This document shows, in pieces, positions 8,584 through 16,936 of a stretch of 64,000 nt of DNA (its first letter is position 1; the number at the start of each line of letters is the position of its first letter). Made by a program: the position numbers and the translations under genes. Under the pieces are notes generated by a model that did not search any database, had not been told where the DNA came from, and saw only the letters and a program-made list of their open reading frames with translations. Origin of the DNA: Sporosarcina highlanderae (GTDB taxonomy: Bacteria > Bacillota > Bacilli > Bacillales_A > Planococcaceae); NCBI RefSeq assembly GCF_030433715.1, contig NZ_JAROCC010000002.1, positions 124,001 through 188,000 on the forward strand, in the 5' to 3' direction.

Positions 8584-8704
8584 AAAGCGAATGGCGCCTG
8601 CTTAGGGGCGACAGGCATAAGGCAAAGATGAGGCGTGGCGATCTTTGCCACAGAACAGCTTTGACTTATGACCCCGAGCCCCTGGCGCCAGTAGCTGGAT
8701 GTAA
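8584..8704. repeat. Structured palindromic intergenic element, copy A
   Basis: Nested inverted repeats: TGGCGCC (8592) with GGCGCCA (8684), GGGGC (8605) with GCCCC (8678), CATAAG (8616) with CTTATG (8665), and an inner GGCAAAGAT (8621) with ATCTTTGCC (8641). A second copy of the family lies at 38236-38420 and shares a 17-nt core (8608-8624) and a TGACTTATGACC arm. It occupies the intergenic space between two minus-strand genes. Confidence 0.85.
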
Positions 8705-8731
8705 AAAAAGCTTCCCATAATGGAGAAGCTT
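8703..8731 (-). terminator. Intrinsic terminator
   Basis: Minus-strand hairpin AAAGCTTCTCC / GGGAAGCTTT with a T7 tail, directly downstream of the papain-like protein gene. It abuts palindromic element A. Confidence 0.85.
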
Positions 8732-8735
8732 TCAT

Positions 8736-9332
8736 TCAAGCAAGCAGACGAAACGCTAAACTTTTCAAAAGTCCCATGCGTATTGGACGTTCCACTTGCG
8801 GCTCTCTTACTTTATCTAAATAAGTCTTTAAATCGCCTTCATAAATTAGCTCTAAATGCGGCAGGCATGTCAAATGATGCGGCATCGTCAGGTAAGGTGT
8901 TGTCAGGAGACGGTGCGTTTCACTCTCCTGCATGACTGTTGCCACGAATTGCGAACAAAAGAATGCTCTTTCACGACGGATTTCTCTATTCAAAGCCACT
9001 CCGAACAAGCCGATAAAATTATATTTATAATTGCTTTGATTCAACTCAAACTGAACGATTTTGTCACGAATTCGTGTATATGCATCAGCTGATACTTCAC
9101 ACCGATACACAGCGCAATCAGCATCCTGAAAAATGCCTTCTGCCACATTTTCTCGTACGAATCCACCGATGAACGGATTATATTGCTGTTTCCGTCCGAA
9201 ACTGTATATTTCCATCAATTGCTCGTCAAATGCGATTGAGGCATGATTCAAATCCTTACGTGTATACATACCTATTGCCTTTGACAACAATGTCCCTGTG
9301 TCAGTAAGTACTATATATATTGTTTTTTCCAT
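8736..9332 (-). CDS. Permuted papain-like (YiiX/NlpC-P60 type) protein
   Basis: A 198-residue soluble protein with the residue order of permuted NlpC/P60 enzymes: a histidine early (DLNHASIAF, about residue 30) and the likely nucleophile cysteine late (AFFCSQFVA, about residue 130), followed by MQESETH. Members cleave amide or ester bonds in cell-wall or lipid substrates, but many are uncharacterised, so the substrate is unknown. The ATG at 9332 is chosen because AGGGG lies eight bases before it; the frame extends to a TTG at 9374 with no good site. No signal peptide is visible. Confidence 0.7.
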   Translation of the reverse strand: MEKTIYIVLTDTGTLLSKAIGMYTRKDLNHASIAFDEQLMEIYSFGRKQQYNPFIGGFVRENVAEGIFQDADCAVYRCEVSADAYTRIRDKIVQFELNQSNYKYNFIGLFGVALNREIRRERAFFCSQFVATVMQESETHRLLTTPYLTMPHHLTCLPHLELIYEGDLKTYLDKVREPQVERPIRMGLLKSLAFRLLA

Positions 9333-9617
9333 CTCCCCAACCCCTAACTCATCTCTGTCTACAAGTATGTACAATTTTTTCCGGAAGCTAAACCGTCTGC
9401 AGTAGGAAACATCCTAAGACTAAAGTTGTATGTAGGCATGATGCTTGAGCGGACAGTTATGCTTATCTATATCTATTATACGTTTGAACCCCACTTGGAG
9501 TTTCACTTCACTGAAGATTTTCAATTCTTAAACGCAAATGATGTGAGATAAAAAGCTGCTGACCTGTTAGTGGTTTTCCTATTATACTACTTATCGTGAA
9601 AACAATCTCCTGTTTTT
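9333..9617. other. Intergenic stretch without a recognisable gene
   Basis: About 285 bp of AT-rich sequence between two minus-strand genes. It must hold the promoter of the papain-like gene. A plus-strand TTGAGC...TATATC pair at 9448-9476 resembles a promoter but no plus-strand gene follows, so I do not call it. No repeats or RNA genes seen. Confidence 0.5.
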
Positions 9618-9656
9618 TTAAAAAAATAAAAACACCGTAAGAATAGCTTCCTACGG
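9618..9656 (-). terminator. Intrinsic terminator of the TipAS-type regulator gene
   Basis: Minus-strand stem CCGTAGGAA / TTCTTACGG with a GCTA loop, followed by a T-rich tail, thirteen bases after the stop at 9669. Confidence 0.85.
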
Positions 9657-9668
9657 CATTTTTATCGG

Positions 9669-10391
9669 TTAATTCTTCTCCGCATATACTTTCATCGCGT
9701 CTCGCATGAAAACGGACAATCCTTCCCCGAATTGGTCAATATTCTTCATGAATCGCTCGTCTGCGACATACATTTCACCTAAACCAGCAAATGCCTCCAA
9801 TGAATAGTCGGCAATTTTATTCAAAAATGTGTACCAATCGGCAATTGCTGCCTGTGCTTCGACTGAAGCTGGATTAGTACCACGCAGTGCCGCTAAGACG
9901 GAATAAATTCGGTTCATCTCCTGTTGTTCTTTCTCGCCAAACTGGGCAACGTTTTTGTTCGCCTTGTCGACCGCTTCATCCCCCCACCGATCCCGCGCTT
10001 CTTGCTCATATGGATTCGAACTGAAGTCGAACCCTTTAAATTTCTCTTCGTTTGTCATTGTCCTTTCTCCTCTCTCAGATTGGAGCGTGTTGTCAATCGT
10101 CTCAATCATCGTCTCCAATTGCTTGCGTTTCGCCACTAACATGTCGCGTTGCAGCTCGAACGCCTCCAAGCGGTTAAACGAAGGACTATCCAATAGCTCC
10201 TTAATTTTCTTCAAAGGGAAGCCAACTTCACGAAAGAATAAAATTTGCTGGAGGGTTGTCAAGTTCTCATTAGAATAAACCCGATAACCCGCCTCCGTCA
10301 CTTCGTCCGGTACAAGTAAACCGATTTCATCATAATGATGAAGCGTACGCACACTCACACCGGTCAAATCTGCAACTTCTTTCACTTTCAT
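9669..10391 (-). CDS. MerR-family regulator with TipAS ligand domain
   Basis: A 240-residue transcription activator. Residues 1-70 are a MerR winged helix (KEVADLTGVSVRTLHHYDEI, GYRVYSNENL), then a dimerisation coiled coil to about residue 110, then a TipAS antibiotic-recognition domain (FDFSSNPYEQEARDRWGDEA and onward). Homologues such as Mta, TipA and SkgA turn on exporter genes when a hydrophobic drug binds the TipAS domain. The target promoter here is not evident; the gene stands alone between a terminator and a divergent glycosyltransferase gene, whose promoter might be shared. GGGAGGCGGGGAGT precedes the ATG. Confidence 0.93.
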   Translation of the reverse strand: MKVKEVADLTGVSVRTLHHYDEIGLLVPDEVTEAGYRVYSNENLTTLQQILFFREVGFPLKKIKELLDSPSFNRLEAFELQRDMLVAKRKQLETMIETIDNTLQSERGERTMTNEEKFKGFDFSSNPYEQEARDRWGDEAVDKANKNVAQFGEKEQQEMNRIYSVLAALRGTNPASVEAQAAIADWYTFLNKIADYSLEAFAGLGEMYVADERFMKNIDQFGEGLSVFMRDAMKVYAEKN

Positions 10392-10554
10392 ACTCCCCGC
10401 CTCCCTTCACTATTGACTATAGAGCATGACGTAACGTGAGAGTCAATACTAATGTATGAAGCAACCTTACTTTTAGTAAAACGTCCATCTATTAAACATA
10501 GACATATATCGACAATATTATTAAAATTCCGTATACTAATAGGGAATTAATAAA

Positions 10555-11529
10555 ATGGTGGTGAGAAAGATCTTTTACCTATTGGCATTTATAACATCAC
10601 TTCTTCTTGTATATGGGTTAATCCCTCCACTACGAAAGCTTGCTTTCCATCTTGATTTTGTGGACAAGCCGCAGGAAAATGTCGAACGAAAATTGCACCG
10701 AAAACCAATTCCACTAACAGCAAGTTATGCACTATTCATTGGTTTTTTTTCCGTCTATCTACTATTCACTAAGGAGTTTACTTGGGAAACCGGCGCAATA
10801 TTTGTGGGCGGTGTGTTGCTTTTAACTATCGGGACTGTCGACGACTGGTTCAAGACAAAGGGGAAAGATTTCCCGGCATTCCCCAAATTCATAGTACAAG
10901 TATCCGCAGCAATCTTAGTTTTTGCGTCGGGCATAACATTTAATGGATTTGTAAATCCACTATCAGGTGAATATGTCACCCTCCCATTCATCCTTCAGTT
11001 TATACTGACAATTTTATGGATATTTGGGGTAACGACGGTAATTAATTTTTCGGATGGCATGGATGGACTGGCGGGAGGATTAGTCTCGATATCTGCTGTT
11101 ACTCTTTTCATTGTAGCCATTGCCAAAAATCAGCCCAATTCCGCCATGATGGCCATTGTGCTTGTTGGCATTACAGTTGCCTATTTACGCTTTAATAAGC
11201 CACCGGCCAAAATATTTATGGGAGATGCAGGTGCCAGCTTCCTTGGGTTTATGCTTGCAGTTATCGCCTTGGATGGAGCCTTTAAACAAGCAACTGTTCT
11301 ATCATTGTTCATTCCCATTTTGGCATTGGGAGTGCCGATCTTCGATAATCTCTTTGTTGTAGTAAAAAGATATATGCAAGGTAAGTCAATTTACCAAGCG
11401 GACGCTAGCCAAATTCACTATCGGCTGTTGCGTGCCGGTCTGAAGCCTAAGCAAGTACTAGCCTTTTTGTTTTTGGCAAGTGCATGTCTATCTTTATCTT
11501 CGATTATTTTGTTACTCATACAGTTTTAA
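10555..11529 (+). CDS. WecA/TagO/MraY-family polyprenyl-phosphate sugar-1-phosphate transferase
   Basis: A 324-residue polytopic membrane enzyme of the MraY superfamily that attaches GlcNAc-1-phosphate (or a related sugar phosphate) to undecaprenyl phosphate, the first step of wall teichoic acid or similar polymer synthesis. Visible motifs are FVDKPQENVERKLHRKPIP near the N-terminus, the catalytic aspartates in TVDDWFKTKGKDFPAF, INFSDGMDGLAGG and the metal-binding FMGDAGASFLGF, and the HIHY-like SQIHYRLLRAG loop. Ten to eleven membrane spans are predicted. The start has only a weak AGGGAA site; GTG codons three and six bases on are alternatives. It stands alone between promoters and a terminator. 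Confidence 0.9.
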   Translation: MVVRKIFYLLAFITSLLLVYGLIPPLRKLAFHLDFVDKPQENVERKLHRKPIPLTASYALFIGFFSVYLLFTKEFTWETGAIFVGGVLLLTIGTVDDWFKTKGKDFPAFPKFIVQVSAAILVFASGITFNGFVNPLSGEYVTLPFILQFILTILWIFGVTTVINFSDGMDGLAGGLVSISAVTLFIVAIAKNQPNSAMMAIVLVGITVAYLRFNKPPAKIFMGDAGASFLGFMLAVIALDGAFKQATVLSLFIPILALGVPIFDNLFVVVKRYMQGKSIYQADASQIHYRLLRAGLKPKQVLAFLFLASACLSLSSIILLLIQF

Positions 11530-11538
11530 TATATTTTT

Positions 11539-11565
11539 CCCACCACAATCTGGTGGGTCTTTTTA
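11539..11565 (+). terminator. Intrinsic terminator of the glycosyltransferase gene
   Basis: CCCACC / GGTGGG hairpin with an ACAATCT loop followed by TCTTTTTA, ten bases after the stop codon. Confidence 0.85.
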
Positions 11566-11578
11566 TGTCGTCTGAAAC

Positions 11579-11606
11579 AAAAAAAGACCCGGCTACAAGC
11601 CAGATC
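11579..11606 (-). terminator. Intrinsic terminator of the GyrI/MerR pair
   Basis: Minus-strand stem GATCTGGCT / AGCCGGGTC with a TGT loop and a T7 tail, six bases after the stop of the GyrI-like gene. Confidence 0.85.
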
Positions 11607-11611
11607 CCGTC

Positions 11612-12031
11612 TTACTCAATCGCCACCCAAACTTCTATCTCGTATCCTTTAGAACCTGAAGGATGGACGTATCGTTCAAATCCGTAGCTATGTCTAAGTT
11701 TCACATCCGGATTGCGCAACAATTCATTAAAAGCAGCTGGAATTGCTTCAATTCCACCTTCGACTGTCGCGACAATGAAGTTTCCGCTTGGAATGATTAA
11801 TTCCTTTGTATTCGTAAACCCTTCTGCTAACTCCGATTTAACACCCGCCATGTAGTGATAATTTCCATTGCCCATTCCTAACGTGATTCCAAATGACTCC
11901 TCAGGCATAGCTCCTTTTTCCTGAATAACCCTGTTCAATTCATCCCATAGCTTCGGAATTTGTGTAACTGGCCCATTCACTTCATACCCTTTTACCGTGA
12001 ATTGTTCAACTTTTTTAATGCGTGTCCCCAT
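11612..12031 (-). CDS. Stand-alone GyrI-like (effector-binding) protein
   Basis: A 139-residue protein that corresponds to the C-terminal effector-binding domain of the MerR regulator encoded just upstream. Both share the pattern FTVKGYEV.GPV, EESFG, MAGVKSEL.EGF or its like, FIVATVEGGI, and FERYVHP. It lacks any DNA-binding part. GyrI-like domains bind amphipathic small molecules, and some hydrolyse or sequester toxins. It probably arose by tandem duplication of the neighbour's C-terminal domain and may act as a drug sponge or co-sensor; this is inference. ATG 12031 is chosen since AAAGGG lies nine bases before it. Confidence 0.8.
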   Translation of the reverse strand: MGTRIKKVEQFTVKGYEVNGPVTQIPKLWDELNRVIQEKGAMPEESFGITLGMGNGNYHYMAGVKSELAEGFTNTKELIIPSGNFIVATVEGGIEAIPAAFNELLRNPDVKLRHSYGFERYVHPSGSKGYEIEVWVAIE

Positions 12032-12057
12032 TGGTTCCATCCCTTTCTGAACTTACC

Positions 12058-12801
12058 TTATTCAATTGGCATCCAAATTTCGATTACGTCCTCTGAAACT
12101 CCTGCCGGATGGACATAGCGCTCAAAATCATAGCAATCTCTTAGTTTAATATCTTCCATTTGAATAATGTAATCATACGCAGCAGGGATTCCTGGAATTC
12201 CGCCTTCCACTGTTGCAACGATGAATTTGCCCGCTGGAATGATGACTTCTTTCGTATCCGGAAACCCTTCTGTTAACTCAGATTTCAGCCCCGCAATGTA
12301 ATGGATAATGTCATTCTCCATCTTCAGGCAGACGCCAAATGATTCCTCTACGACAACATCGTTCTCATTGATTTCTTTAATCAACCGATCCCATTCTGCT
12401 GGAATTGCTGATACAGGCCCCACCACCTCATATCCTTTTACTGTAAACCTTTCGCTTTCAACGATACGTGTTTCCATGTCATTCTCCCCTTTGTTTAATA
12501 ATTGATCAATTCCTTCCATCTTCCCTTGTAGCTCATTGATCTCCTGCTCAATTTCCCTCTTTCGGTGGAGCAACAACCGGTCCATCTGTTCATCCCCCTC
12601 TCGTAAAATGTCGGAAAGGGATACTCCAAAACTCCTCATTGTTCTGATTCGTATTAGTTGTTGCTGTTCCTTTTGTGAATAAAACCGGTATCCCGATTCG
12701 GGATTTACATAAGCAGGTTGGATAAGTCCAATTTCCTCATAATGCTTGATCGCCTTAACCGTCAACCCGACAAGATAGGCTGTTTTTCCGATTGATAGCA
12801 T
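12058..12801 (-). CDS. MerR-family regulator with GyrI-like effector domain (BmrR type)
   Basis: A 247-residue regulator. Residues 1-70 form the MerR helix-turn-helix (GKTAYLVGLTVKAIKHYEEI, SGYRFYSQKEQQQL), residues 75-110 a coiled coil, and residues 110-247 a GyrI-like drug-binding domain. BmrR-type proteins activate an efflux gene when they bind a lipophilic cation. The start has GGAGGGAGGGT before the ATG. It is followed after 26 bp by the stand-alone GyrI-like paralogue, with which it forms an operon. No exporter is adjacent, though the EamA permease gene is 0.8 kb upstream on the same strand. Confidence 0.9.
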   Translation of the reverse strand: MLSIGKTAYLVGLTVKAIKHYEEIGLIQPAYVNPESGYRFYSQKEQQQLIRIRTMRSFGVSLSDILREGDEQMDRLLLHRKREIEQEINELQGKMEGIDQLLNKGENDMETRIVESERFTVKGYEVVGPVSAIPAEWDRLIKEINENDVVVEESFGVCLKMENDIIHYIAGLKSELTEGFPDTKEVIIPAGKFIVATVEGGIPGIPAAYDYIIQMEDIKLRDCYDFERYVHPAGVSEDVIEIWMPIE

Positions 12802-12859
12802 ACCCTCCCTCCCCCTCTACGTATACTTTAAACCCGTCCCCAAGGGAGAGGTCAATCAA

Positions 12860-13630
12860 TTATTTCAGCAAATCATACAAATTTTCATCTATTATCATAG
12901 AAGGGGTTTGCCTTGCAATTTCCACAAACAGTTCTTTTAATTGATCAGCCGAGGTCGTCAATTTCTCCACTGTTATTTCATCCGGATAAGTGGAAAGATA
13001 CGCGTCAATGAAGGAAGAATCCAAACTGTCATACGCCTTAAACTGGTGTAGCTTTTTCTTTTCATTCATAGCCTGTACAAGTAAAATGTACTCTCTCATA
13101 TTTTCAAGCATCTTCAGTGCATAGATAAGATTATTTCTTTTCAGCTCTTTCTTTACACTCAATGCACTATAAGCAAATTCAAATTGTATATCGATGTTCA
13201 CCTCATATTTGACAGGCTTGTTTTGAAAGATTTCATTTTCTCCACGCATTTTCTCAGTTACTAACCCATTTTTATCAACAACGACTTTCCACAGAGGGGA
13301 TTTCACATTCAACAACTCACTTGGTAGGACGGAGATATTGAACTCAAGTGAGTTTTCCATGAATACTATGAAAAGGAAGATATGTTGTGTGAATTGCTTT
13401 TCCTTTATATAAACAGGATTGAACTCTTTAAGAAACTTGTAAATTGCATGTTTAGCATCTTCCATGTCTTCCTTTTTATATGTAGAAACCATTAAATCGA
13501 TGTCAGAGTATGCATCGGTGTACCCTTTCACTCCGGACCCTAATTGGACAACTCCTTCAATTAGATTATTCGATTCGAACTTATCAACGATTCTCTTAAA
13601 ACAATGCTCCCTTTCTCCAACACTAAACAA
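12860..13630 (-). CDS. Nucleotidyltransferase-fold protein
   Basis: A 256-residue protein whose residues 26-50 (GVVQLGSGVKGYTDAYSDID) contain the GSG...DxD signature of the polymerase-beta nucleotidyltransferase fold: helix-positioning GSG and two metal-binding aspartates. The C-terminal half is helical, as in aminoglycoside adenylyltransferases and lincosamide nucleotidyltransferases, but no specific subfamily motif is recognisable. It may adenylylate a small molecule. The start is a TTG behind GGGGTGGGG, which is weak, and no nearer ATG would keep the fold intact. It lies fifteen bases after the EamA gene on the same strand. Confidence 0.75.
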   Translation of the reverse strand: MFSVGEREHCFKRIVDKFESNNLIEGVVQLGSGVKGYTDAYSDIDLMVSTYKKEDMEDAKHAIYKFLKEFNPVYIKEKQFTQHIFLFIVFMENSLEFNISVLPSELLNVKSPLWKVVVDKNGLVTEKMRGENEIFQNKPVKYEVNIDIQFEFAYSALSVKKELKRNNLIYALKMLENMREYILLVQAMNEKKKLHQFKAYDSLDSSFIDAYLSTYPDEITVEKLTTSADQLKELFVEIARQTPSMIIDENLYDLLK

Positions 13631-13645
13631 AACCCCACCCCATTT

Positions 13646-14533
13646 TCACTCGACTTTGATTAAACCCGCTTTTTTCCTATTAATAAATCCTAACTTCGTT
13701 TCCGATAAAACGATTGCTGCAAGTATTAAAACAGCACCGATGCCCATTTTAAGCGTAATGATCTCACTCAATAAAATTACTGAAAAGACCATTCCCCATA
13801 ACGATTCTGTCGAGAGGATAATCGCTGCTTTCGTTTCCGTGATAAATTTCTGTGAAACTGTTTGCAATAAAAATGCAATCGTTGTCGAGAAAACACCTAA
13901 ATAAAGTAATGATGTCAGCCCTTCCGGCTGCATACTGAATGCCATTTCACCTTTTAGCAACACAACGATGATTCCGATTATACTGGCTGTTGCCATTTGG
14001 ACGATCGTTAAAACGATCGGATGCTCTTGTTTTACGAATTGTGCCGTATAAAATATATGGAAAGCAAAGCCGAACGCACAACATAACGATAGGAAGTCGC
14101 CAAAATTCACCCCTGCAGACCATTGAAGCGACAGGACCGCGACACCGAACATTGCGAGAAAAGCGCCAGTCAATTCGAAAGCGTCAAGCTTCTTTTTGTA
14201 AATCGCAAGACCGATAAATGGTACGACAACAACATTCACCGCTGTTAAAAATGCGTTCTTGGATGGAGTTGTAAATTGAAGGCCGACTGTTTGTAACGCA
14301 AAAGCGATATACAAAAATATCCCCAATATTGCCCCTTTAATTAGTACGCTTTTTGAGATGAATTTTAATTTCTTATAAAAAACGGCGCATAGTAAAACCG
14401 CGCCAATTAAAAACCTTCCAGCCAAGATTTGATATGGCGTATATGAATCGAGCGCAACCGCACTACCGACAAATCCACTTCCCCAAATAATTGCGGTTAG
14501 CATCAACCCGATTTCACCAATATATTTCTTCAT
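13646..14533 (-). CDS. EamA/DMT-superfamily permease
   Basis: A 295-residue membrane protein with ten predicted helices in two five-helix EamA repeats, each opening with a GE.G/W.SG pattern (IIWGSGFVGSAVAL in the first, ESLWGMVFSVILLSE in the second). Drug/metabolite transporters of this family export amino acids or metabolites; the substrate cannot be told. The open frame extends upstream to 14665, but ATG 14533 has GGGGG before it and starts the first transmembrane helix, so I begin there. It is co-directional with the nucleotidyltransferase gene. Confidence 0.9.
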   Translation of the reverse strand: MKKYIGEIGLMLTAIIWGSGFVGSAVALDSYTPYQILAGRFLIGAVLLCAVFYKKLKFISKSVLIKGAILGIFLYIAFALQTVGLQFTTPSKNAFLTAVNVVVVPFIGLAIYKKKLDAFELTGAFLAMFGVAVLSLQWSAGVNFGDFLSLCCAFGFAFHIFYTAQFVKQEHPIVLTIVQMATASIIGIIVVLLKGEMAFSMQPEGLTSLLYLGVFSTTIAFLLQTVSQKFITETKAAIILSTESLWGMVFSVILLSEIITLKMGIGAVLILAAIVLSETKLGFINRKKAGLIKVE

Positions 14534-14678
14534 ATAATCCCCCGATACAGACTTTTCATTTTTTCCATTATATCGCAACATCGTGAATCCGCTACTACTT
14601 GTTTTCGAATTTGAATAGCGTATTGTTTCATTCGCATTGGAAACGCTAAGTATAAACTCGGACAAGGAGGTATTTAGT

Positions 14679-15428
14679 TTGAAAAAAATTTATTTCTTAA
14701 GCATTTTACTTGTTCTAACACTACTCCTCCAACCTCTTATACCGAAAGCAAACGTGTCTATAGATGATCCGGACTCCCTTGAAGATGCACTGTTGGTCAC
14801 ACTTCAACCCTTTATCTCACAAGGAATTATCGATTTTTACGGATACGATAAACCTTATAGGATGCACGACGCTGAAGTGGTGAAGATCACGCGGGAGAAA
14901 AAAGGCAGTTTTGCGTTCATCGTGGAGGTTCGAGTGAAAACGTTTGAAGCTGCTGAAAATCCACCTTACGGAGATGAAACAATGCGATTTGGCATTAATT
15001 CCAAGGGGACTAAACTGTTAGAATTCAACCATGTTGGTGATGAGGAAGAAAAGAAATTAAAACAATTTTATAAAGAGGTGATAATTGATATTAAAAAATC
15101 GCTCCGCTTAAATTTATTGCCATACGAACAATACAATTACAATCAGCTGCGATACAAAGCAGAAAAGAATAATGAATACGATTCCCTTGCACATATCGCA
15201 GAGGAAATCGTCATGAACATCCTTAGCCCCGAAATTCAACCCCCTTACAAAAACGTCATTGACCCAGTAACGTTCGTAAAAGACGATGAAGGCTTTATCC
15301 TTTTCAAAAAAGCCGACGGGACAAATTTCTATTACAAAGTACAGAAAGAGAACGGAATTTGGAATGTCGTCGAACAGGGAAGTGAAAAAGGGAAAAAGAT
15401 GGATTATGAATTGTTATGGTATATGTAA
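14679..15428 (+). CDS. Exported DUF3888-like protein
   Basis: A 249-residue protein with an N-terminal signal sequence (KKIYFLSILLVLTLLLQPLI, then an extracytoplasmic part). The first ~115 residues resemble the DUF3888 pattern seen in Bacillus exported proteins: LEDALLVTLQPFISQGIIDF, then a YG motif, a VRVKTFE strand and a FNH ending. No enzymatic motif is visible. The start is a TTG at 14679 with AAGGAGG at ideal distance. The frame also runs upstream to 14637 without a site. It is divergent from the EamA gene and shares a terminator with the lipoprotein gene. Function unknown. Confidence 0.7.
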   Translation: MKKIYFLSILLVLTLLLQPLIPKANVSIDDPDSLEDALLVTLQPFISQGIIDFYGYDKPYRMHDAEVVKITREKKGSFAFIVEVRVKTFEAAENPPYGDETMRFGINSKGTKLLEFNHVGDEEEKKLKQFYKEVIIDIKKSLRLNLLPYEQYNYNQLRYKAEKNNEYDSLAHIAEEIVMNILSPEIQPPYKNVIDPVTFVKDDEGFILFKKADGTNFYYKVQKENGIWNVVEQGSEKGKKMDYELLWYM

Positions 15429-15455
15429 AAAGAGGCGGGAGAACCGCCTCTTTTC
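15427..15455. terminator. Bidirectional terminator
   Basis: GAGGCGG / CCGCCTC hairpin with A-rich 5' and TTTTCTTAT 3' flanks, placed between the converging DUF3888-like gene and the lipoprotein gene. Confidence 0.85.
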
Positions 15456-15476
15456 TTATAAATTTGGATCTAATCC

Positions 15477-15893
15477 TTACATTTTACGCTCTTGGTCTGT
15501 TCCATCAGGATTAACCTGGTATTGCCAAAGTTCACCGTCACTGCCTTTATAAATAAATAGGTACATAAATGCACTCTCTTCGACAAAATTCACATATAAC
15601 TGGTAATCTACATGTTCTTTTCGTATTGCATCGAACGGTACGATTTGAGTGCTTATTTCATATTTATAATCATCACTAACCCTGTCGTAGACCCATACTT
15701 CATTTGTCTCAAATTCACCTTCACCAGAGAAATAATCCTTGCCGAATATTTCTTCGACCTCGGTTTTGGATAGCCCTACTTCCGCATGGGTCTCAATAAA
15801 TTCTTTAGTTAAAATTGGATCCGACTCGCCATTTTCTTTTGAACAGCCAACCAATAGAACGCAGAAAAATAGTGCTAATAGAATTCTTTTCAT
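15477..15893 (-). CDS. Small lipoprotein of unknown function
   Basis: A 138-residue protein with a lipoprotein signal (RILLALFFCVLLVGCSKENG; lipobox LVGC, lipidated cysteine at residue 17). The mature part is acidic and contains a run HAEVGLSKTEVEEIFGKDYF that resembles the SmpA/OmlA-type helix-turn fold in DUF-family lipoproteins, but I cannot assign a family. It is anchored to the outer face of the membrane. The ATG has GAAGGGAAG upstream. Eighteen bases separate it from the nitronate monooxygenase gene on the same strand, so they may be co-transcribed. Confidence 0.75.
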   Translation of the reverse strand: MKRILLALFFCVLLVGCSKENGESDPILTKEFIETHAEVGLSKTEVEEIFGKDYFSGEGEFETNEVWVYDRVSDDYKYEISTQIVPFDAIRKEHVDYQLYVNFVEESAFMYLFIYKGSDGELWQYQVNPDGTDQERKM

Positions 15894-15910
15894 TTCAGAC
15901 TTCCCTTCTA

Positions 15911-16915
15911 TTAAATGAACCTCTCAACTATTTCTTTCACCGTTCCACCAACCGTTTCATGTACACTTTCTCCGGCCCATAACGACATGAATTCGGGACG
16001 ACCTTTAGCTGCCGCCTCACTGCGAATCTTTTTCGTCAAGTCGTTTTGGTATGGATACGGGGCAATCGGTATATCTTTCATCATCTCGATAAACTGATTT
16101 CGGATACCTCTTGCAGGTTTTCCCGAGAAAGCTTTCGTCAGATCTGTGCTGTTTTCGGTTGCTCCTAAGATCGCTTCTTTATAAAGCGGATGGGCTCCGC
16201 TTTCCTCAGTTGCAAGTAATGCTGTGCCAATTTGAACCGCTACGGCTCCTTGGGCAATTTGCTGGTCTAAATGCTCCTTATTAGCGATTCCACCAGCCGC
16301 TATGACTGGAATGCTAACGACTTCGACGATTGAAGGCAATAATTCATCAAGCGGCACAAGTATTTTGTCAAGGAATGACCCACGATGACCTCCTGCTTCC
16401 TTTCCTTGTGCGACAAGAGCGTCCATTCCGACTTTCTCTGCCATTACCGCTTCTTCTACTGTTGTTGCGGTACCGATCAAAAAGACATCATGCTCTTTCA
16501 ACTTCCGAACTACCGCTTCATCCGGCAATCCGAATGTGAACGAACAGATTTTAACGTCTTCTTCAATGATGACGGCAACCTGTTCCACAAAAGATGACGC
16601 CGACAAAGGCGCCTTCCAAAAAGGCATGCCAAGTTTCTTTCCGACCGGTTGTAATCCTAAATACGCCTGGCGAATAAGTTCTTGGTCCATTTCTACGTCT
16701 TCCGGCACGAATAAATTGACGGCAAACGGCTTATTCGTAAGCTTCTTCACTTCTTGGATGAATTCCCTTGTTGCCTCCCCGGATAGATAACCTGCTCCAA
16801 TAGATCCAAGGATATTAGCCTCTGCAGCAGCTGCCACGAATACCGGTGTCGACACCCCCGCCATTGGTGCCTGAATGATTGGAAACTTAATTCCCAAAGT
16901 ATCTGTAAAACTCAT
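15911..16915 (-). CDS. Nitronate monooxygenase (2-nitropropane dioxygenase family)
   Basis: A 334-residue FMN-dependent TIM-barrel enzyme that oxidises alkyl nitronates to carbonyl compounds and nitrite. The N-terminal IKFPIIQAPMAGVSTPVFVA is the family hallmark. The phosphate-binding end of the barrel is seen in GKEAGGHRGSFLDK and in IPVIAAGGIANKEHL, and GAVAVQIGTALLATEESGAH is the classical last-strand motif with the conserved glycines. The ATG follows AGGGAGAGCTGAACT. The physiological role is likely detoxification of propionate-3-nitronate; it could also be YrpB-like. Confidence 0.92.
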   Translation of the reverse strand: MSFTDTLGIKFPIIQAPMAGVSTPVFVAAAAEANILGSIGAGYLSGEATREFIQEVKKLTNKPFAVNLFVPEDVEMDQELIRQAYLGLQPVGKKLGMPFWKAPLSASSFVEQVAVIIEEDVKICSFTFGLPDEAVVRKLKEHDVFLIGTATTVEEAVMAEKVGMDALVAQGKEAGGHRGSFLDKILVPLDELLPSIVEVVSIPVIAAGGIANKEHLDQQIAQGAVAVQIGTALLATEESGAHPLYKEAILGATENSTDLTKAFSGKPARGIRNQFIEMMKDIPIAPYPYQNDLTKKIRSEAAAKGRPEFMSLWAGESVHETVGGTVKEIVERFI

Positions 16916-16936
16916 AGTTCAGCTCTCCCTTGATCA

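Noticed and set aside
9448..9476. Plus-strand promoter-like pair TTGAGC...TATATC
   Set aside because: No plus-strand gene follows for more than 1 kb, and the sequence context is random AT-rich DNA.
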